From assembly GCA_030268105.1 (NCBI GenBank), contig BSDZ01000116.1, positions 372,001 through 436,000 on the forward strand: a stretch of DNA of 64,000 nucleotides, in the 5' to 3' direction. Source of the DNA: Volvox africanus (lineage: Eukaryota; Chlorophyta; Chlorophyceae; Chlamydomonadales; Volvocaceae). The position numbers and the translations under genes are program-made. The notes under the pieces were generated by a model, which was given only the letters and a program-made list of their open reading frames with translations, had not been told where the DNA came from and did no database searches. Shown in pieces: positions 1 to 11,330 of the stretch (positions are counted from its first letter, which is position 1; the number at the start of each line of letters is the position of its first letter).

Positions 1-189
1 CCACCCGCGGCCTCAAAAGCAGTCCGTGGGCACCCTTCCGTAACAAACGGGCGGCCCAGCGCATTCACCTCTGCGACAGAGATGAAGTCGTCGCTGGCAC
101 CGGTGTCAACAAGTGCCTTCAGAGTACGGCCATTCAAACCGATCTGAACCACTGGGACACGGTTATCTACCAGCGACTGCCCAGCAAAT
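1..189 (-). mobile_element. Element B, left remnant (protease region, internally deleted)
   Basis: This is a piece of the Ty3/gypsy family that fills the window, read on the minus strand. It corresponds to the segment just after the protease together with the protease active-site region. About 370 bp found in other copies is missing near base 58, so two non-adjacent parts are fused. It ends at CAAAT (185-189), where element A enters. The same CAAAT follows A at 7167-7171, after which the protease sequence resumes in register, so 1-189 and 7167-10214 were once one element. Its 3' LTR must lie left of the window. Confidence 0.85.
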
Positions 190-1013
190 TGTTGTACCTC
201 TCGTTCGCGTTTGCTCATGAGTATCTGCACGTCTGGAGACTATTGACACCGATGCGCGAGCACTTGCAAGTACAGCAAGGCAAGCGAGAGCAAACAGAGA
301 CAGCGGAAGACTTCAAGACGAAGAGAGATATAACTTACGGTCTTACAGGTCGGAATGATGCAATGGACGAAATCGCCGTCAGCGCCGGAAGCAAGCAATC
401 ATCACGCGGCGGTGATTAGCGAAGTTAAGGCTTAGCTCGGGCTAAGTAGAATAGTGTATAGAAATAGTAATTTAGAACACACGAGTGTTCTCCGGTATCG
501 GATATCTTGTCTAGCTTAGCCGTCCTCGCATCTGTTATACTCGCAGCATCGCAATGCCGTACGATTCACATTAGGAGGCCGATCCTAGATGTGACAACCC
601 TACTGCGTCTAGGCGATGTCTACGCATAACAACGTATAAGCCTTTCCGGCATTCGCATGATGCAAGGGTCCGGATAACGATATCCGGTTGCAGGGCATGC
701 ATCGCGACGAGTGCGGCGCTCTCAACGTGTGCTTTAATGAAGTAATATTATATCAGATAATATTACTTATCGTTTCGTAGCACGAGCATAATGCGCACTT
801 CAATGATTAGGTCATTCATGCATGCTAGGCGGATTTGCCATGGTGCGATGTCGCGATGGATCATGACAACATGCCAGATGCATATATAAATGTATGCGAA
901 TACATTTATATCATGCAGATTCATTCATATGTAATGCATTCATCACAAAAGCACTTCGACTCATAGGATCGCGTCGACCTACGCGTCGACGGGAAATGAA
1001 CCGTAGCACAACA
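190..1013 (-). repeat. 3' LTR of element A
   Basis: The LTR starts TGTTGTACC and ends GCACAACA on the plus strand, giving the usual TG...CA ends with short inverted repeats. It holds four hairpins: 567-593, 670-687 (CCGGATA/TATCCGG, loop ACGA), 740-768 (12-bp arms, loop ATCAG) and 884-911 (12-bp arms, loop GCGA). All four recur in the other LTRs of the family. Short open frames inside it are not supported as genes. Confidence 0.95.
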
Positions 1014-4000
1014 ATTATCCCCCCTCCCGTATGCAGCGTCCTCGAGTTGCCCTTCCGAAAACGTCACATCCTGCTTGGATTTGTTGTAGTATTCTGTCGT
1101 TCGTTGCTGCGCCGCGTCCAAACACGACTTCGCGTCTGTGATTCGGGACATAAAAGACTTGGCAAAAAGTTTAGCAGCAGGCACGTTCACTTCCAACTCA
1201 CGCCACACGGGTAGCGCGGGATGAAACCCGTAGTTAAGAAAGAACGGACTTTTGCCTGTAGAGCGGTTAACAGCGTTGTTAAGCGCGAATTCTGCCGCAG
1301 TCAAATATGTATCCCAAACAAGTGGTGTGCGACCAGCATAATTGCGCAACATATCACCCAACGTGCGGTTTGTGCGTTCGGTTTGACCATCAGTCTGCGG
1401 GTGATACGCCGTGCTCAGGTTGACGCGCATGCCAACTAGTTTGCAGAGCGCTTCCCAAAACTTAGACGTGAACTGTCCACCGCGGTCCGAGATCACATTT
1501 TTGGGAATCCCGTGTAGCCGAACCACATTATCGAAAAACAAACGTGCGGTTTGCTCAGCCGTGCAGGATGATGTGCATGGTGCTAGGTGAACCATCTTAG
1601 TCAGACGATCGACCATTACGAACACCGCATCGTATCCCCCCTCAGTTTTGGGCAGCGCGACTACGAAGTCCATGGAAACACTTTCCCAAGGCGCATCCGG
1701 GACAGGCAACGGTTGCAACAACCCATGGCCCTTACCGGACAAAGCCTTATTGCGCTGGCACAGACTGCATGTCTGGACGAAGTTCGCCGCATCCTTAGCC
1801 AAACGAGGCCACCAAAAGGAACGTTGCACCAAGTCGATCAATCGCTTGCTACCAGGGTGTCCTGCTAACGGGTCCTCGTGGAACCGCGCAAGGATGTCGT
1901 AGCGTAGCGCGTCGTCGTTCGGAACGACGATTTGCGTAGCTGCACCCTCCGTCCGTAGCCAAAGGCCATTCTGCTTGCGAAGGTTTTCTACATTAGCCGG
2001 GTCCGCGAACCAGGCGTCTGCATTGTAGGCAACCTTCAACCGCTCCGCGAGGTCCGTCGCGATCGGAACCCCCTCGCTACGCGGCCGCACGACGGGCGCT
2101 GCCAAAATTGCAGCGTGTAGCGACGGATGTCGACTGAGAGCATCGGCAATATTCAATTTACCAGAAATATACTCCCAGGTGCAGTTGAACCTAGCTAGAT
2201 ATTCCATCCACCTAGCTTGACGGCGGTTCAACGTCGGAACGCTTTGCAAAAACGTTAGGGGCTTATGGTCAGTCTTTAAAGTAAACGGGCGTCCCTCGAG
2301 GTAACAGCGCCATTCCTTTAAAGCATGCAGCACGGCCAGAAGCTCCTGTTCCCCGGTGGTGTAGCGAATCTCCGCACCAGAAAACTTCTTACTCGTGAAG
2401 GCGATCGGTCGCCCTTCCTGTAGCAATACAGCGCCGCTTCCAAATATTGAGGCATCAGACACTACCTCAACACGAAATGGTAACGAGTAATCAGGGAATG
2501 CAAGGGTGACATCTTCGGCAACGATTCGTTTGAGCTCTTCGAATGCCCGCTGGCATTGCGACGTCCACGACTCGAGTGAAACGAAAACGCCTTTGCGAGT
2601 TAAGTTAGTAAGCGGGGCCGCAATGATGGAATATTTTTCAATGAACTTCCGGAAATAATTGGTCAAGCCAAGGAACTTACGCAGCTCCGTGAGGTTCTGA
2701 GGCGCGGGCCAATCGCGAACCACGGCGACCTTCCGCGGGTCCATCTTCACACCGGTGGCCGACACAATGTGGCCCAAATATTCCACCTGAGGCTGCGCCC
2801 AAAAGCATTTGGCGCGTTTAGCAAACAATTGCTCCCGCCTCATAACGTCGAGCACGAGCCGCAGATGCTCCAAGTGCTCCTCGCGCGTCTTAGAATATAC
2901 CAAGATGTCATCCAGGTAGCAAACAACGAACCTGTCGATAAACGGCCTAAACATTCGGTCCATAACCGCCTGAAACGTCGCAGGGGCATTAGTCAAACCA
3001 AACGATAGGACCGTATACTCAAAGTGACCGAAGGGCGTCCGAAAAGCGGTTTTCGGGATATCAGAGGCAGCGATGCGAATCTGATTGTAGCCCTGTTGTA
3101 AGTCAATTGAGGAAAAATAAGCCGATCCCTTCAGCTTATCCAACAGGTCGTCAACGCGTGGCAAAGGGTAGCGATTTTTCACCGTATTCGCATTTAACCC
3201 CCGGTAATCAATGCACATGCGCAAGGTCCCATCCTTCTTACCGACAAACAAAATCGGTGCAGAATACGGGGATGTGCTGGGGCGTATCATACCCTTCGCG
3301 AGCAAATCCGTCACCTGGCGCTTCACCTCGTCCAGTTCCAATGGACTCAACCTGTACATTGGCCGGGCCGTAGGCTGCGCTCCAGGCATGAGAGGGATTG
3401 TGTGATCAACAGGACGCATAGGTGGTAGGCCAGGGATATCTTTAAAGACGTCCTCATACTGCGACAGTAGGGCCTCAACCTCAGGATCCACAGAAATCTG
3501 CGCGGTGGTGACACAACAGCTCACCCGCGGCCTTAAAAGCAGTCCGTGGGCACCCTTCCGTAACAAACGGACGGCCTCCTTACGCCCGACTAGCTCTGGT
3601 TCGATTCGCGCGGCCATTGCGGTCACAGCGAAATTAACCATAGGCACCGCCTCAGTTTCGCCCCCCTTTGGTGTGACATGTTCGAACGACAGGAAAGGTA
3701 CCTTAATCGACAGAGTACCCTTGCACATATGCAGGGTTGCGGTCTCCATGTCGATGCGCGCGCGGTACTGTCGTAATGTCGACGACCCCATTATGTACGG
3801 TGCAGTCTCTGCTAAGCCCTGCAGCACGTACGGCCGGGTCACAACACGCAAAGGGCCTAACGATAGGCTAAGGGTAATCCTGCCCACGATGGGATGCTTA
3901 CCCCCGTCAGCAAGGGTAACCTGTGTACAATCAGACGACTCTGGGGACAACCCCAGCGCATTCACCTCTGCGACAGAGATGAAGTCGTCACTGGCACCGG

Positions 4001-4638
4001 TGTCAACAAGTGCCTTCAGAGTACGGCCATTCAAACCGATCTGAACCACAGGGACACGGTTATCTATGAGCGACTGCCCAGCAGACAACGTCAGTGCACT
4101 TAGGGCGGGTCCGTAACCAACGGCACCCCCATCAGGAGCTTCGTACCAAACGTCAACCGAGTAGGATAGGTGTGGCCACGGAGCCAACGTACCCTCCCGA
4201 TCCACACCATTAAACAAAACGGTGCCCGGCTCGAACCGGTGGACATGCCGCATACCCCTTAACGATGCCTCTGCCTTGCGCCGACAGAAAGCGGGGAGTA
4301 AAACACATGCGGCAGTGTCTGGATATTGACGCCTACACCTCCTGTACATGGCCAACTGTTCCGACATCTCACGCAGAGACGAGGGGATGAACAAAACCAC
4401 GTGGTTAGACAGATCGATAGACGACAGGGGACGGCGAGGTGTAAACAAATTACACAACGGGTCGAAGCAGAGAAGTCCCGTGCGTCCGTCAAGCGTGATG
4501 CGTCGCGCAATGACTCGCTCGATGTGTCCAAGTACACAAGGCAACAATGCCTTAACGGCTGGCCGTAAGGATGACCACCGACCACGCGTTAGTTCAGAAA
4601 ACCCAGGTAGAGCCCCCTCCGCAGGAACCCGGGCAAGC
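921..4638 (-). CDS. pol: Element A Pol (protease-RT-RNase H-integrase, chromodomain lost)
   Basis: The frame follows gag directly: one UAG ends gag and the same frame stays open from 4638. Domains in order are an aspartic protease with motif [10 protein letters not shown], a reverse transcriptase with YLDDILVYS and [11 protein letters not shown], RNase H with SDAS and TDHKPLTF, and an integrase with a zinc-binding H/C motif, the DRGGQF motif and the [13 protein letters not shown] motif. After SEGQL the protein leaves the family sequence because of the deletion at about 1044. It then runs through the polypurine tract into the LTR and stops at 921, so the GPY/F end and chromodomain are absent. 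Unlike the other copies, protease and RT are in one frame, because this copy has one base fewer at about 3660-3680. No conventional ATG is expected if Pol is made by UAG readthrough. Confidence 0.9.
1014..1029 (-). other. Polypurine tract of element A
   Basis: Read on the minus strand this is a purine run, GGGAGGGGGG followed by ATAAT, directly next to the 3' LTR. It is the expected priming site for plus-strand DNA synthesis. The same tract sits beside the LTR in C, D and E. Confidence 0.85.
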
Positions 4639-4640
4639 CC

Positions 4641-5876
4641 CTATTTCGGCTGAGGTACAAACGGCGGCATTAGAGGGCAATCCTTCGTAGAATGGCTCTC
4701 CGCACACCGTAGACAAACGTTGGCCAATTTTCGACGCTCGAATTCGGAACGATTGCAATTCCATTTTGGCATAAATGTGTCGTCCGTACGAGTACGCTTC
4801 GCGTTGGGGTCGGAACGCTGTGCGGCTGCCGACGACGGCGCACCACCACGCTTCCTGTTCCTAGCTGGGTCCGAGCTCGGACCTGCCCCTCCTGTACCAC
4901 GGACACCCGAGCTAGCGCCCCCGCGCGCCTTGCGTTGCCTGTTGCTGCGTCGCGTCGCGGCAGTAGGCGTGGGGCGGGTCGCGCCGAGGTCCTGGTCGAG
5001 AGCCACAGCTTCCCCAAGCGGATCCTGCACTTGCACGGCATTTGCACGAGGGGCAGACTTGACTTCTTCCTCGCCGGCAAGAAGTCGTATCTCCGCGCCC
5101 TTAGCAAAAGCGACCAACGCGTCATACGACTTGATCTGCGCTCCAACCAAGTCAGTGGCGCACCATTTAGCCAAAAGTTTCGTTAGGCCTCGCCTAAACC
5201 AAAAGACACGCTCAGATTCGGTGAGGTCAGCAATGGGAGTCACAAGTGCTTCGAAGCGTGACTGGTACGCAGGTACGTTTTCATCCCGACGCATGTGGTA
5301 GCTACCCGCTGCCAAAACGTTACGAGCTTCCACATCGCGTGCTTGAACCTCAGTAGCGAATCGTGCGAGCAAAGCGGCGACTAACTCGTCAAAAGTATAG
5401 CTGCCCCGGGCGTTGGTCCAATTGCGATACCAGTCCTTCGCTGCGCCCTCGAGGGTGTTACCAACGAAGAGACACCTGATACCGTCATTATCGCCACCAT
5501 GAACAGCTTGGAGGTACTTTTTAGCGTCACGCACGTACGCACGAGTTGCATCGGCTATGCTATGCCCTGGTGTCTTGTCGGTCAGCGAAATATTGAGCCT
5601 AGGAACGGGAATCGACAATCTCATCACCTCAGGGATGTCATCATGCCCTCGAGCTTGAGGTAATGGCAGAACCCTTGGTCCAGCAGTGTTGTCCATATTC
5701 GTGTTCACTGCTGAATGCGGCACAATTAAGTGAGCAGGGGTCTGAAGGAAAAGGGGCTCTTGAGTGGCTCGCGCGCCAACAGTCTCAAGACCTCTATCCG
5801 GCGCTCTAGCAGCTACAACGAAATCGGGTTGGCTAGCTAGGCTAGTGTGCGGCGTATCGTCGTGTTCCGCGGACAT
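4641..5876 (-). CDS. gag: Element A Gag
   Basis: This 411-residue capsid precursor starts at an ATG (MSAEHDDTPH). Residues about 110-260 resemble the retrotransposon Gag core (motifs KYLQAVHGGDNDGIRCLFVG and FWFRRGLTKLLAKW). A basic, Gly/Ser-rich segment follows at about 300-370. Near the end is a zinc knuckle, CLRCAESHSTKDC, with spacing C-x2-C-x3-H-x4-C, one residue shorter than the common C-x2-C-x4-H-x4-C. It ends with UAG at 4641-4643. Gag would assemble the particle and bind genomic RNA. Upstream exons may provide a different N-terminus, as argued for element E. Confidence 0.92.
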   Translation of the reverse strand: MSAEHDDTPHTSLASQPDFVVAARAPDRGLETVGARATQEPLFLQTPAHLIVPHSAVNTNMDNTAGPRVLPLPQARGHDDIPEVMRLSIPVPRLNISLTDKTPGHSIADATRAYVRDAKKYLQAVHGGDNDGIRCLFVGNTLEGAAKDWYRNWTNARGSYTFDELVAALLARFATEVQARDVEARNVLAAGSYHMRRDENVPAYQSRFEALVTPIADLTESERVFWFRRGLTKLLAKWCATDLVGAQIKSYDALVAFAKGAEIRLLAGEEEVKSAPRANAVQVQDPLGEAVALDQDLGATRPTPTAATRRSNRQRKARGGASSGVRGTGGAGPSSDPARNRKRGGAPSSAAAQRSDPNAKRTRTDDTFMPKWNCNRSEFERRKLANVCLRCAESHSTKDCPLMPPFVPQPK

Positions 5877-6342
5877 GGAGCACGAAACGATACCCTAGTT
5901 TTGCGTAATAGAAACCGACTTCTATCGCAAAGGCAAGAGTACAAAGCGACTCGGTGAGCCTACCGACAGTACTCTTGAGAAGATTCAGCAAACTCAGCAA
6001 GTAATTGCCCAGCTGAGTCCTGATCTCCGTAGTTTGAGCAATGAGAGTCGCCAACTGGTCCGGACGAACGCCGGTCTCAGTCGCCGCGGCAAGCAATGCC
6101 GGTGCACTGAGATTACCTGCGACTCAGAGCGTACACTTACACAACAAGTGCAGCAATCTAAGCAAAAGCAATTAAACGATTACAAACCGGAAGCGGCGGC
6201 GTCCAAAACGGCGCGGCCTAAGTCTTCGGCAAAAGTATCTAGCGGTCCTCATGGTTCATCGCTGGAACTCGCCATAGAAAGAACCTACTTCCGATTAGAC
6301 AAAGAGAGACAGTTAGGCAACGAACCTGTCTCGCTACCAAAT
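5877..6342 (-). other. Element A 5' leader with short upstream frames and PBS
   Basis: This is the stretch between the 5' LTR and the gag ATG. It contains a short ATG frame starting MASSSDEP, interrupted here by a CGA-to-TGA change, and an 84-residue frame without an ATG (LAAATETG...). In element E the same sequences can be joined by GT-AG introns. The primer-binding site lies at 6321-6339: read on the minus strand it is TGGTAGCGAGACAGG, 3 nt from the LTR, against TGGTATCGAGACAGG in other copies. Confidence 0.7.
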
Positions 6343-7166
6343 TGTTGTACCTCTCGTTCGCGTTTGCTCATGAGTATCTGCACGTCTGGAGACTATTGAC
6401 ACCGATGCGCGAGCACTTGCAAGTACAGCAAGGCAAGCGAGAGCAAACAGAGACAGCGGAAGACTTCAAGACGAAGAGAGATATAACTTACGGTCTTACA
6501 GGTCGGAATGATGCAATGGACGAAATCGCCGTCAGCGCCGGAAGCAAGCAATCATCACGCGGCGGTGATTAGCGAAGTTAAGGCTTAGCTCGGGCTAAGT
6601 AGAATAGTGTATAGAAATAGTAATTTAGAACACACGAGTGTTCTCCGGTATCGGATATCTTGTCTAGCTTAGCCGTCCTCGCATCTGTTATACTCGCAGC
6701 ATCGCAATGCCGTACGATTCACATTAGGAGGCCGATCCTAGATGTGACAACCCTACTGCGTCTAGGCGATGTCTACGCATAACAACGTATAAGCCTTTCC
6801 GGCATTCGCATGATGCAAGGGTCCGGATAACGATATCCGGTTGCAGGGCATGCATCGCGACGAGTGCGGCGCTCTCAACGTGTGCTTTAATGAAGTAATA
6901 TTATATCAGATAATATTACTTATCGTTTCGTAGCACGAGCATAATGCGCACTTCAATGATTCGGTCATTCATGCATGCTAGGCGGATTTGCCATGGTGCG
7001 ATGTCGCGATGGATCATGACAACATGCCAGATGCATATATAAATGTATGCGAATACATTTATATCATGCAGATTCATTCATATGTAATGCATTCATCACA
7101 AAAGCACTTCGACTCATAGGATCGCGTCGACCTACGCGTCGACGGGAAATGAACCGTAGCACAACA
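6343..7166 (-). repeat. 5' LTR of element A
   Basis: It is 824 bp and matches the 3' LTR at 190-1013 except for one base that I could find. On the minus strand it precedes the leader and gag, so it would provide the promoter. It ends next to the target-site duplication CAAAT. Confidence 0.95.
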
Positions 7167-9380
7167 CAAATAACGTCAGTGCACTTGGGGCGGGTCCGTA
7201 ACCTACAGCACCCTCATCAGGAGCTTCGTACCAAACGTCAACCGAGTAGGATGTGCCTGGCCACGGAGCCAGCATACCCTCCCGATCCACACCATTAAAC
7301 AAAACGGTGCCCGGCTCGAACCGGTGGACACGCCGCATACCCCTTAATGATGCCTCTGCCTTGCGCCGACAGAAAGCGGGGAGTAATACACATGCGGCGG
7401 TGCCTGGATATTGACGCCTACATCTCCTATAAACGGCCAACTGTTCCGACATCTCACGCAGAGACGAGGGGATGAACAAAACCACGTGGTTAGACAGATT
7501 GATAGACGACAGGGGACGGCGAGGTGTAAACAAATTACACAACGAATCGAAGCAGAGAAGTCCCGTGTGTCCGTCAAGCGTGATGCGTCGCGCAATGCCT
7601 TCACGGCTGGCCGTAAGGATGACCACCGACCACGCGTTAGTTCAGAAATCCCGGGCGGTGTCCCCTTCACAGGAACCCGGGCAAGCCCCTATTTCGGCTG
7701 AGGTACAAACGGCGGCAGTAATGGGCAATCCTTCGTAGGATGACTCTCCGCGCACCATAGACAAACATTGGCCGCTCGAATTCGGAACGATTGCAATTCC
7801 ATTTAGGCATAAACGAGTCATCTGTGAGAGTCCGCTTCACATTGGGGTCAGAGTGCTGTGCGGCTGCCGACGACGGCGCACCACCACGCTTCCTGCTCTT
7901 AGCTGGGTCCGAGCTCGGACCTGCTCCTCCTGACCCGCGGACACCCGAGCTAGCGCCCCCGCGCGCCTTGCGTTGCCGGTTGCTGCATCGCGTCGCGGCA
8001 GTAGGCGTGGGGCGGGTCGCTCCGAGTTCCTGGTCGAGAGCTACGGCTTCCCCAAGCGGATCCTGCACTTGCACGGCATTTGCACGAGGGACAGACTTGA
8101 CTTCTTCCTCACCGACAAGGAGTCGTATCTCCGTACCCTTAGCAAAAGTGACCAAGGCATCATACGACTTGATCGGCACCCCAGCCAAGTCAGTAGCGCA
8201 CCATTTAGCCAAAAGTTTCGTCAGGCCTCGCTTAAACCAAAAGACACGCTCGGTCTCGGTGAGGTCAGCAATGGGGGTCACAAGTGCTTCGAAGCGTGAC
8301 TGGTACGCAGGTACATTTTCACCCCGACGCATGTGGTAGCTACCGGCTGCCAAAACCTTACGAGCCTCCACATCACGTGCTTGAACCTCAGTAGCGAACC
8401 ATGCGAGCAAAGCGGCGATCATCTCGTCAAAAGTATAGTCACCCCGGGCGGTGGTCCATTCACGATACCAGTCCTTCGCTGAGCCCTCGAGGGTGTTACC
8501 AACGAAGAGACACCTGATACCATCATTATCGCCACCATGAACAGCCTGGAGATACTTTTTAGCGTCACGCACGTACGCACGAGTTGCATCGGCTATGCTA
8601 GGTCCTGGTGTTTTTTCAGTCAGCGAGATATTGAGCCTAGGAACGGGAATTGACAATCTCATCACCTCAGGGATGTCATCATGCCCTCGAGCTTGAGGTA
8701 ATGGCAGAACCCTTGGTCCAGCAGTGTTGTCCATATTCGTGTTAACTGCTGAATGCGGCACAATTAAGTGAGCAGGGGTCTGAAGGACAAGGGGCTCTTG
8801 AGTGGCTCGCGTGCCAACAGTCTCAAGACCTCTATCCGGAGCTCTAGCAGCCACAACAAAATCGGGTTGGCTAGCTAGGCTAGTGTGCGGCGTATCGTCG
8901 CGTTCCGCAGACATGGAGCACGAAGCGATACCCTAGGTTTGCGTAATAGAAGCCGACTTCTATCGCAAAGCCAAGAGTACAAAACGATTCGGTGATCCTA
9001 CCGACAGTACTCTTGAGAAGATTCAGTAAACACAGCAAGTACTTGCCCAGCTGAGTCCTGATCTCCGTAGTTTGGGCGATGAGAGTCGCCAACTGGTCCG
9101 GACGAAAGCCGGTCTCAGTCGCCGCGGCAAGCAATGCCGGTGCACTGAGATTACCTGCGACTCAGAGCGTACACTTACACAACAAGTGCAGCAATCCAAG
9201 CAAAAGCAGTTAAACAATTACAAACCGGAAGCAGCGGCGTCCGAAACGGCACGGCCTAGGTCTTCGGCGAATGTATCTAGCGGTCCTCATGGTTCATCGC
9301 TGGAACTCGCCATAGAAAGAACCTACTTCCGATTAGACAAAGAGAGACAGTTAGGCAACGAACCTGTCTCGATACCAATT
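7167..9380 (-). mobile_element. Element B, right part: protease region, gag and leader (broken)
   Basis: This is the older copy of the same family that received element A. From right to left it holds the leader (8915-9380), gag (7667-8914) and the start of the protease reading frame (about 7172-7664). The protease part is open only in pieces, and a short deletion near 7600 removes sequence that other copies keep. Its 5' LTR is 9381-10214. Confidence 0.88.
7667..8914 (-). pseudogene. gag: Element B gag, frameshifted near its 3' end
   Basis: This frame starts at ATG (MSAERDDTPH) and is close to the Gag of A and D over about 375 residues. About 10 bases present in D at the segment before the zinc knuckle are missing near 7773. 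The frame therefore shifts, the CCHC knuckle is lost, and translation ends in unrelated sequence at 7667. The capsid core is intact. I read it as a decayed gag in a copy that also carries the nested insertion. Confidence 0.85.
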
Positions 9381-10214
9381 TGTTGTACCTCTCCTTCGTG
9401 TTTGCTCATAAGTATCTGCGCGTCTGAAGGCTTTCGACACTGATGCGCGAGCACTTGCAAGTACAGCAAGGCAAACGCGAGCAAACAGAGACAGCGGAAG
9501 ACTTCAAGACAAGAAGAGATATAACTTACAGTCTTACAGATCGGTGCGGTGCAAAGGACGTAATTGCCGTCAGCGCCGGAAGCAAGCAATCATCACGCGG
9601 CGGTGAATAGCGAAGTTTAGGCTTAGCTCAGGCTAAGTAGAATAGCGTATAGTAATAATAGCGTAGAACACACGAATGTTCTCCAGTATTGAATGTCTTA
9701 TCTTGCTTAGCCGTCCTCGCATCTGTTATGCTCGCAGCATCGCAATGCCGTACAATTCACACTAGGAGGCCGATCCTAAGTGTGACAATCCTACTGCGTA
9801 TAGGCGGTGTCTACACATAACAACGTATAAGCCTTTCCGGCATTCGCATGATGCAAGGGTCTGAATAACAATATCCGGTTGCAAGGCATGCATCGCGACG
9901 AGTGCGGCGCTCTCAACGTGTGCTGTAATGAAGTAATATTATGTCAAATAATATTACTTATCGTTTCATAGCACGAGCATAATGCGCACTTCAATGATTC
10001 GGTATTTCATGCATGCTAGGCAGATTCGCCATGATGCGATGTCGCGATGGATAATGATAACATGCCAAATGCATATATAAATGTATGCGAATACATCTAT
10101 ATCATGCAGGTTCATTCATATGCAATAATCATTCATGCGTTCATCAAGATAACGCTTCACCTTGTAGGGTCGCATCGACCTAAGCATCCGTGGGAAACGA
10201 ACCGTAGCACAACA
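9381..10214 (-). repeat. 5' LTR of element B
   Basis: This 834-bp LTR (TGTTGTACC...GCACAACA) has the family hairpins but belongs to the subgroup with CACAC/GTGTG in the first hairpin, whereas A has CACAT/ATGTG. It abuts repeat R1 at 10215, so B was inserted into R1. Confidence 0.93.
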
Positions 10215-11030
10215 CCATGCAGCTGTGTTGACTGCATTACCGAGCTACTAGAGCTGTGTAAACATCTGTTGTATCCTTAATGCATTTTGGTAATTCATTA
10301 AGTATAATAATTATCTGTTTATTATTTTATGATATAATATTTTTAATTATCAGATTAACTGTTTCATGTTCCCATCTAGCATTCGATTTGTGGATTTGGT
10401 CTCGGCTGTCGACGACCAATACTAACCGATTTCCTGAAACATCCGAACCTGTCGGTTACTCCATAACCTGTATGGAATGGGCCATTTACCGCCTGAATGG
10501 TAAATGGTGGAACATCTGGTTCCTGGTTCACTGAATCTCCGGTTGTAGTGGTGACTTCTGAAGGTCACACCCGGTTCGAGGCCTTATGGTCTCTCAAGTA
10601 CGACCTAGTCGGCGGCTCTACTTAATCGGGCTCTGGCACAACAACCGGTATCTTTTGATACCACCCTTCGTGGGTACCATATACAACAACATCTTGCCGT
10701 ATCTGTTAATTGCGTAGGCGTGTACTCAGACAGGAAGGGCACAGAAAACTGAAACATTATGATATCTTGTCACACTGTAGGGGCTACGCAGCAAATATGG
10801 AATTATTGACGAGGGTCTGAGCTCAGGGTGTGCGTGGTTAAGAAAATTACATGAAACACAAACATATTATGGAAGTACCAATCACGATATAGTACAAAAC
10901 ATAGGTATCAGAGTCTGCCCAATTAAGGGTGGTATCGAAAGACACCGAATATGAATTCAAAGCCCCATATACATGTTTCGTTCCAGGGACAGGCAAAGTG
11001 TCCAAGGAAGCTCCCAAGGATCCTGGATCG
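10215..11030 (+). repeat. Repeat R1, partial copy, interrupted by a solo LTR
   Basis: The sequence 10215-10266 plus 10689 to about 11030 matches the J-unit segment at 31390-31780 and the copies at 49766-50093 and 63792-64000. The left part is cut off by element B. At 11030 the similarity ends and other sequence begins. I see no conserved protein in R1. Confidence 0.85.
10267..10688. mobile_element. Solo LTR of a different LTR-retrotransposon family
   Basis: This 422-bp insertion begins TGTTGTATCC and ends ATACAACA, so it has TG...CA ends and short inverted repeats. It is flanked by the 5-bp duplication ACATC (10262-10266 and 10689-10693). The R1 copies at 31437 and 49812 show the uninterrupted site. 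Its body does not match the 830-bp LTRs. No internal coding region accompanies it, so it is best read as a solo LTR left by recombination. Strand is not determined. Confidence 0.8.
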
Positions 11031-11102
11031 CATGACAGTGAGCATACAAGCATGGCTTGTCGCCCGTGGCCACCGGCATGAAGCCATGCCTGCTGCCGTG
11101 CG
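11031..11102. other. Short unassigned link between R1 and R2
   Basis: No homology to other parts of the window and no coding frame were recognised here. Confidence 0.4.
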
Positions 11103-11330
11103 CCCCACCCTAGCTGAGACCTGTTATGGCTCCGTCCAAAACCTCCCACACCATCCCCACACATGCAGCCAGTCTGGCTAGCTAAATAACGCATAATAGA
11201 TTGGGGCATAACAAATTCACCACGCAACCAAATTTTGGCACGAAATAATCCAACAAACACGACGTGTTTTTTGTCCCGAGACACACTGATTATGACTCCA
11301 GGGGGACACGTTGTGCTTAGGGCCTAACAA
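11103..11330. repeat. Repeat R2, copy 1
   Basis: This matches 34999-35281, which has an extra segment of about 80 bp in the middle. On the minus strand both copies keep an open frame containing SRDKKHVVFVGLFRAKIWLR and FVMPQSIMRYLA, with few changes. I do not recognise this peptide, and it may be a fragment of a transposon protein. Confidence 0.6.

Larger units (their letters stand above)
190..7166 (-). mobile_element. Element A: young nested Ty3/gypsy chromovirus-family retrotransposon
   Basis: This is a complete LTR-to-LTR insertion of 6977 bp on the minus strand. The 3' LTR is 190-1013 and the 5' LTR is 6343-7166. Both are 824 bp and I found only one mismatch between them (base 815, A against C), so insertion is recent. 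The target-site duplication CAAAT flanks it at 185-189 and 7167-7171, inside the protease region of element B. Gag is intact, and the protease-RT junction is in one frame, unlike the other copies. A deletion of about 494 bp near base 1044 removed the end of integrase and the chromodomain, so this copy lacks part of the normal protein set. Confidence 0.95.

Noticed and set aside
190..419. 76-residue frame repeated at 190 and 6343
   Set aside because: It lies inside the LTR and is not conserved as an open frame across the other LTR copies.
3505..4044. 179-residue plus-strand frame inside element A
   Set aside because: It is the antisense shadow of the protease frame and recurs wherever pol is present.
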